Below, one piece after another: positions 6,144 through 6,427 of a stretch of 6,427 nucleotides of DNA. The DNA lies in assembly GCA_030610225.1 (NCBI GenBank), contig JAUWSD010000072.1:1-6427 (forward strand), in the 5' to 3' direction. The notes beneath the pieces are model-generated. The model searched no databases and was not told the DNA's origin. It worked only from the letters and a program-made list of their open reading frames with translations. Each line of letters opens with the position of its first letter. Position 1 is the stretch's first letter. A program made the position numbers and the translations under genes. The stretch is from Chloroflexota bacterium (GTDB lineage Bacteria > Chloroflexota > Anaerolineae > Anaerolineales > UBA11579).

Positions 6144-6198
6144 CTTTCCTTACTTTTACCAACCTTTAATATACCTTCTCAAGGTAGTATTCTACCAA
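6144..6198 (-). promoter_or_regulatory. Candidate promoter and ribosome binding site of the kinase-FKBP operon, with overlapping palindromes
   Basis: Read on the minus strand, TTGGTA (6198-6193) and TATATT (6173-6168) could be a -35/-10 pair with a long 19-bp spacer. AAGGAAAG (6151-6144) is the Shine-Dalgarno before the ATG at 6139. Two short inverted repeats overlap within the spacer: ACCTT-CTC-AAGGT (6173-6185) and GGTAG-TATT-CTACC (6183-6196), a possible repressor site. The location just after the gcvPB terminator supports a promoter here; the exact hexamers are tentative. Confidence 0.4.
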
Positions 6199-6228
6199 AA
6201 AAACCTCCTGAACTTTCAGGAGGTTTTT
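6197..6228 (-). terminator. Rho-independent terminator after gcvPB
   Basis: On the minus strand a stem of 10 or more pairs (6202-6211 with 6216-6225, core CCTCCTGA/TCAGGAGG), extendable through the flanking A and T tracts, closes a 4-nt loop and ends in seven T residues (complement of 6197-6203). It lies about 18 nt after the gcvPB stop and separates gcvPB from the kinase operon. The T5 tract on the other side gives some two-way symmetry. Confidence 0.9.
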
Positions 6229-6246
6229 ATTTTAATCGGAGATTAA

Positions 6247-6427
6247 TTAATCCTGCTCTGGCCAATAGCAGCAGAGTACTAATTCTTTTGCAGCCTTCAC
6301 CTCATCCAACCTCTTGATCGGTGTAGTGTGAGGTGCTGTTTTCAGCAGCTCAGGATCAGTGTGTGCTTCCTCTGCGATCTTCAGCATCGCATCAACAAAA
6401 TGATCCAGACTTTCTTTATTCTCTGTC
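6247..6427 (-). CDS. gcvPB: Glycine dehydrogenase (decarboxylating) subunit 2, C-terminal fragment; 5' part beyond the right edge
   Basis: The last 59 codons plus TAA of a gene entering from the right. The visible protein includes ESLDHFVDAMLKIAEEA, then DPELLKTAPHTTPIKRLDEV, and ends CCYWPEQD. The block DPELLK-x-APHTTP-x-x-RLDEV-x-AA is characteristic of the C-terminus of GcvPB, the PLP-binding subunit of the two-subunit P-protein. That enzyme decarboxylates glycine and loads the aminomethyl group onto lipoyl H-protein. The PLP lysine lies outside the window. It is the metabolic partner of the gcvT product at the left end, but is transcribed toward it from about 4.7 kb away and has its own terminator, so they are not one operon. 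A gcvPA gene would be expected next to it outside the window; that is inference. Confidence 0.9.
   Translation of the reverse strand, partial: TENKESLDHFVDAMLKIAEEAHTDPELLKTAPHTTPIKRLDEVKAAKELVLCCYWPEQD

Overview
The window is a piece of a bacterial chromosome of moderate GC content. Gene content points to Chloroflexota, probably an anaerobic Anaerolineae-like lineage. The clues are an aminomethyltransferase with an unusual long N-terminal extension, a two-subunit-type glycine dehydrogenase (gcvPB), a LysN-like aminotransferase and a TGS-domain nucleoside kinase. This assignment is by recollection of family resemblance, not by a search.

Layout, left to right. (1) 2-1561 (+): 3' part of a GcvT gene whose frame stays open through the left edge, ending at a strong hairpin terminator. 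(2) 1638/1644-2861 (+): a PLP-dependent class I/II aminotransferase followed by its own terminator. (3) 3140-3811 (+): a flavodoxin-fold, NADPH-dependent FMN reductase-like protein with an excellent ribosome binding site. (4) Reading the other way, 4433-6139 (-), a TGS/ThrRS-like/uridine kinase-like fusion protein, followed 8 nt later by 3945-4424 (-), a membrane-anchored FKBP-type prolyl isomerase. These two form an operon. (5) 6247-6427 (-): the last 59 codons of gcvPB, with a terminator before the kinase promoter.

Function. Both ends of the window carry glycine cleavage components (T-protein left, P-protein subunit 2 right), facing each other around four unrelated genes. The T-protein has at least 116 extra residues before its GcvT domain. 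Part of this extension resembles a decayed GcvT-type segment, and the gene may continue upstream as a serine hydroxymethyltransferase-GcvT fusion. The aminotransferase, flavoprotein, kinase and prolyl isomerase show no obvious shared pathway.

The most interesting structure is a 58-bp imperfect direct repeat (2838-2895 and 3874-3931). It carries the last seven codons, the stop and the terminator of the aminotransferase, and it brackets the flavoprotein gene. It suggests that the flavoprotein cassette arrived by insertion or by duplication and replacement at the 3' end of the aminotransferase gene. The second copy now serves as a two-way terminator between the converging flavoprotein and FKBP genes. 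I saw no CRISPR array, RNA gene, transposase or integrase.
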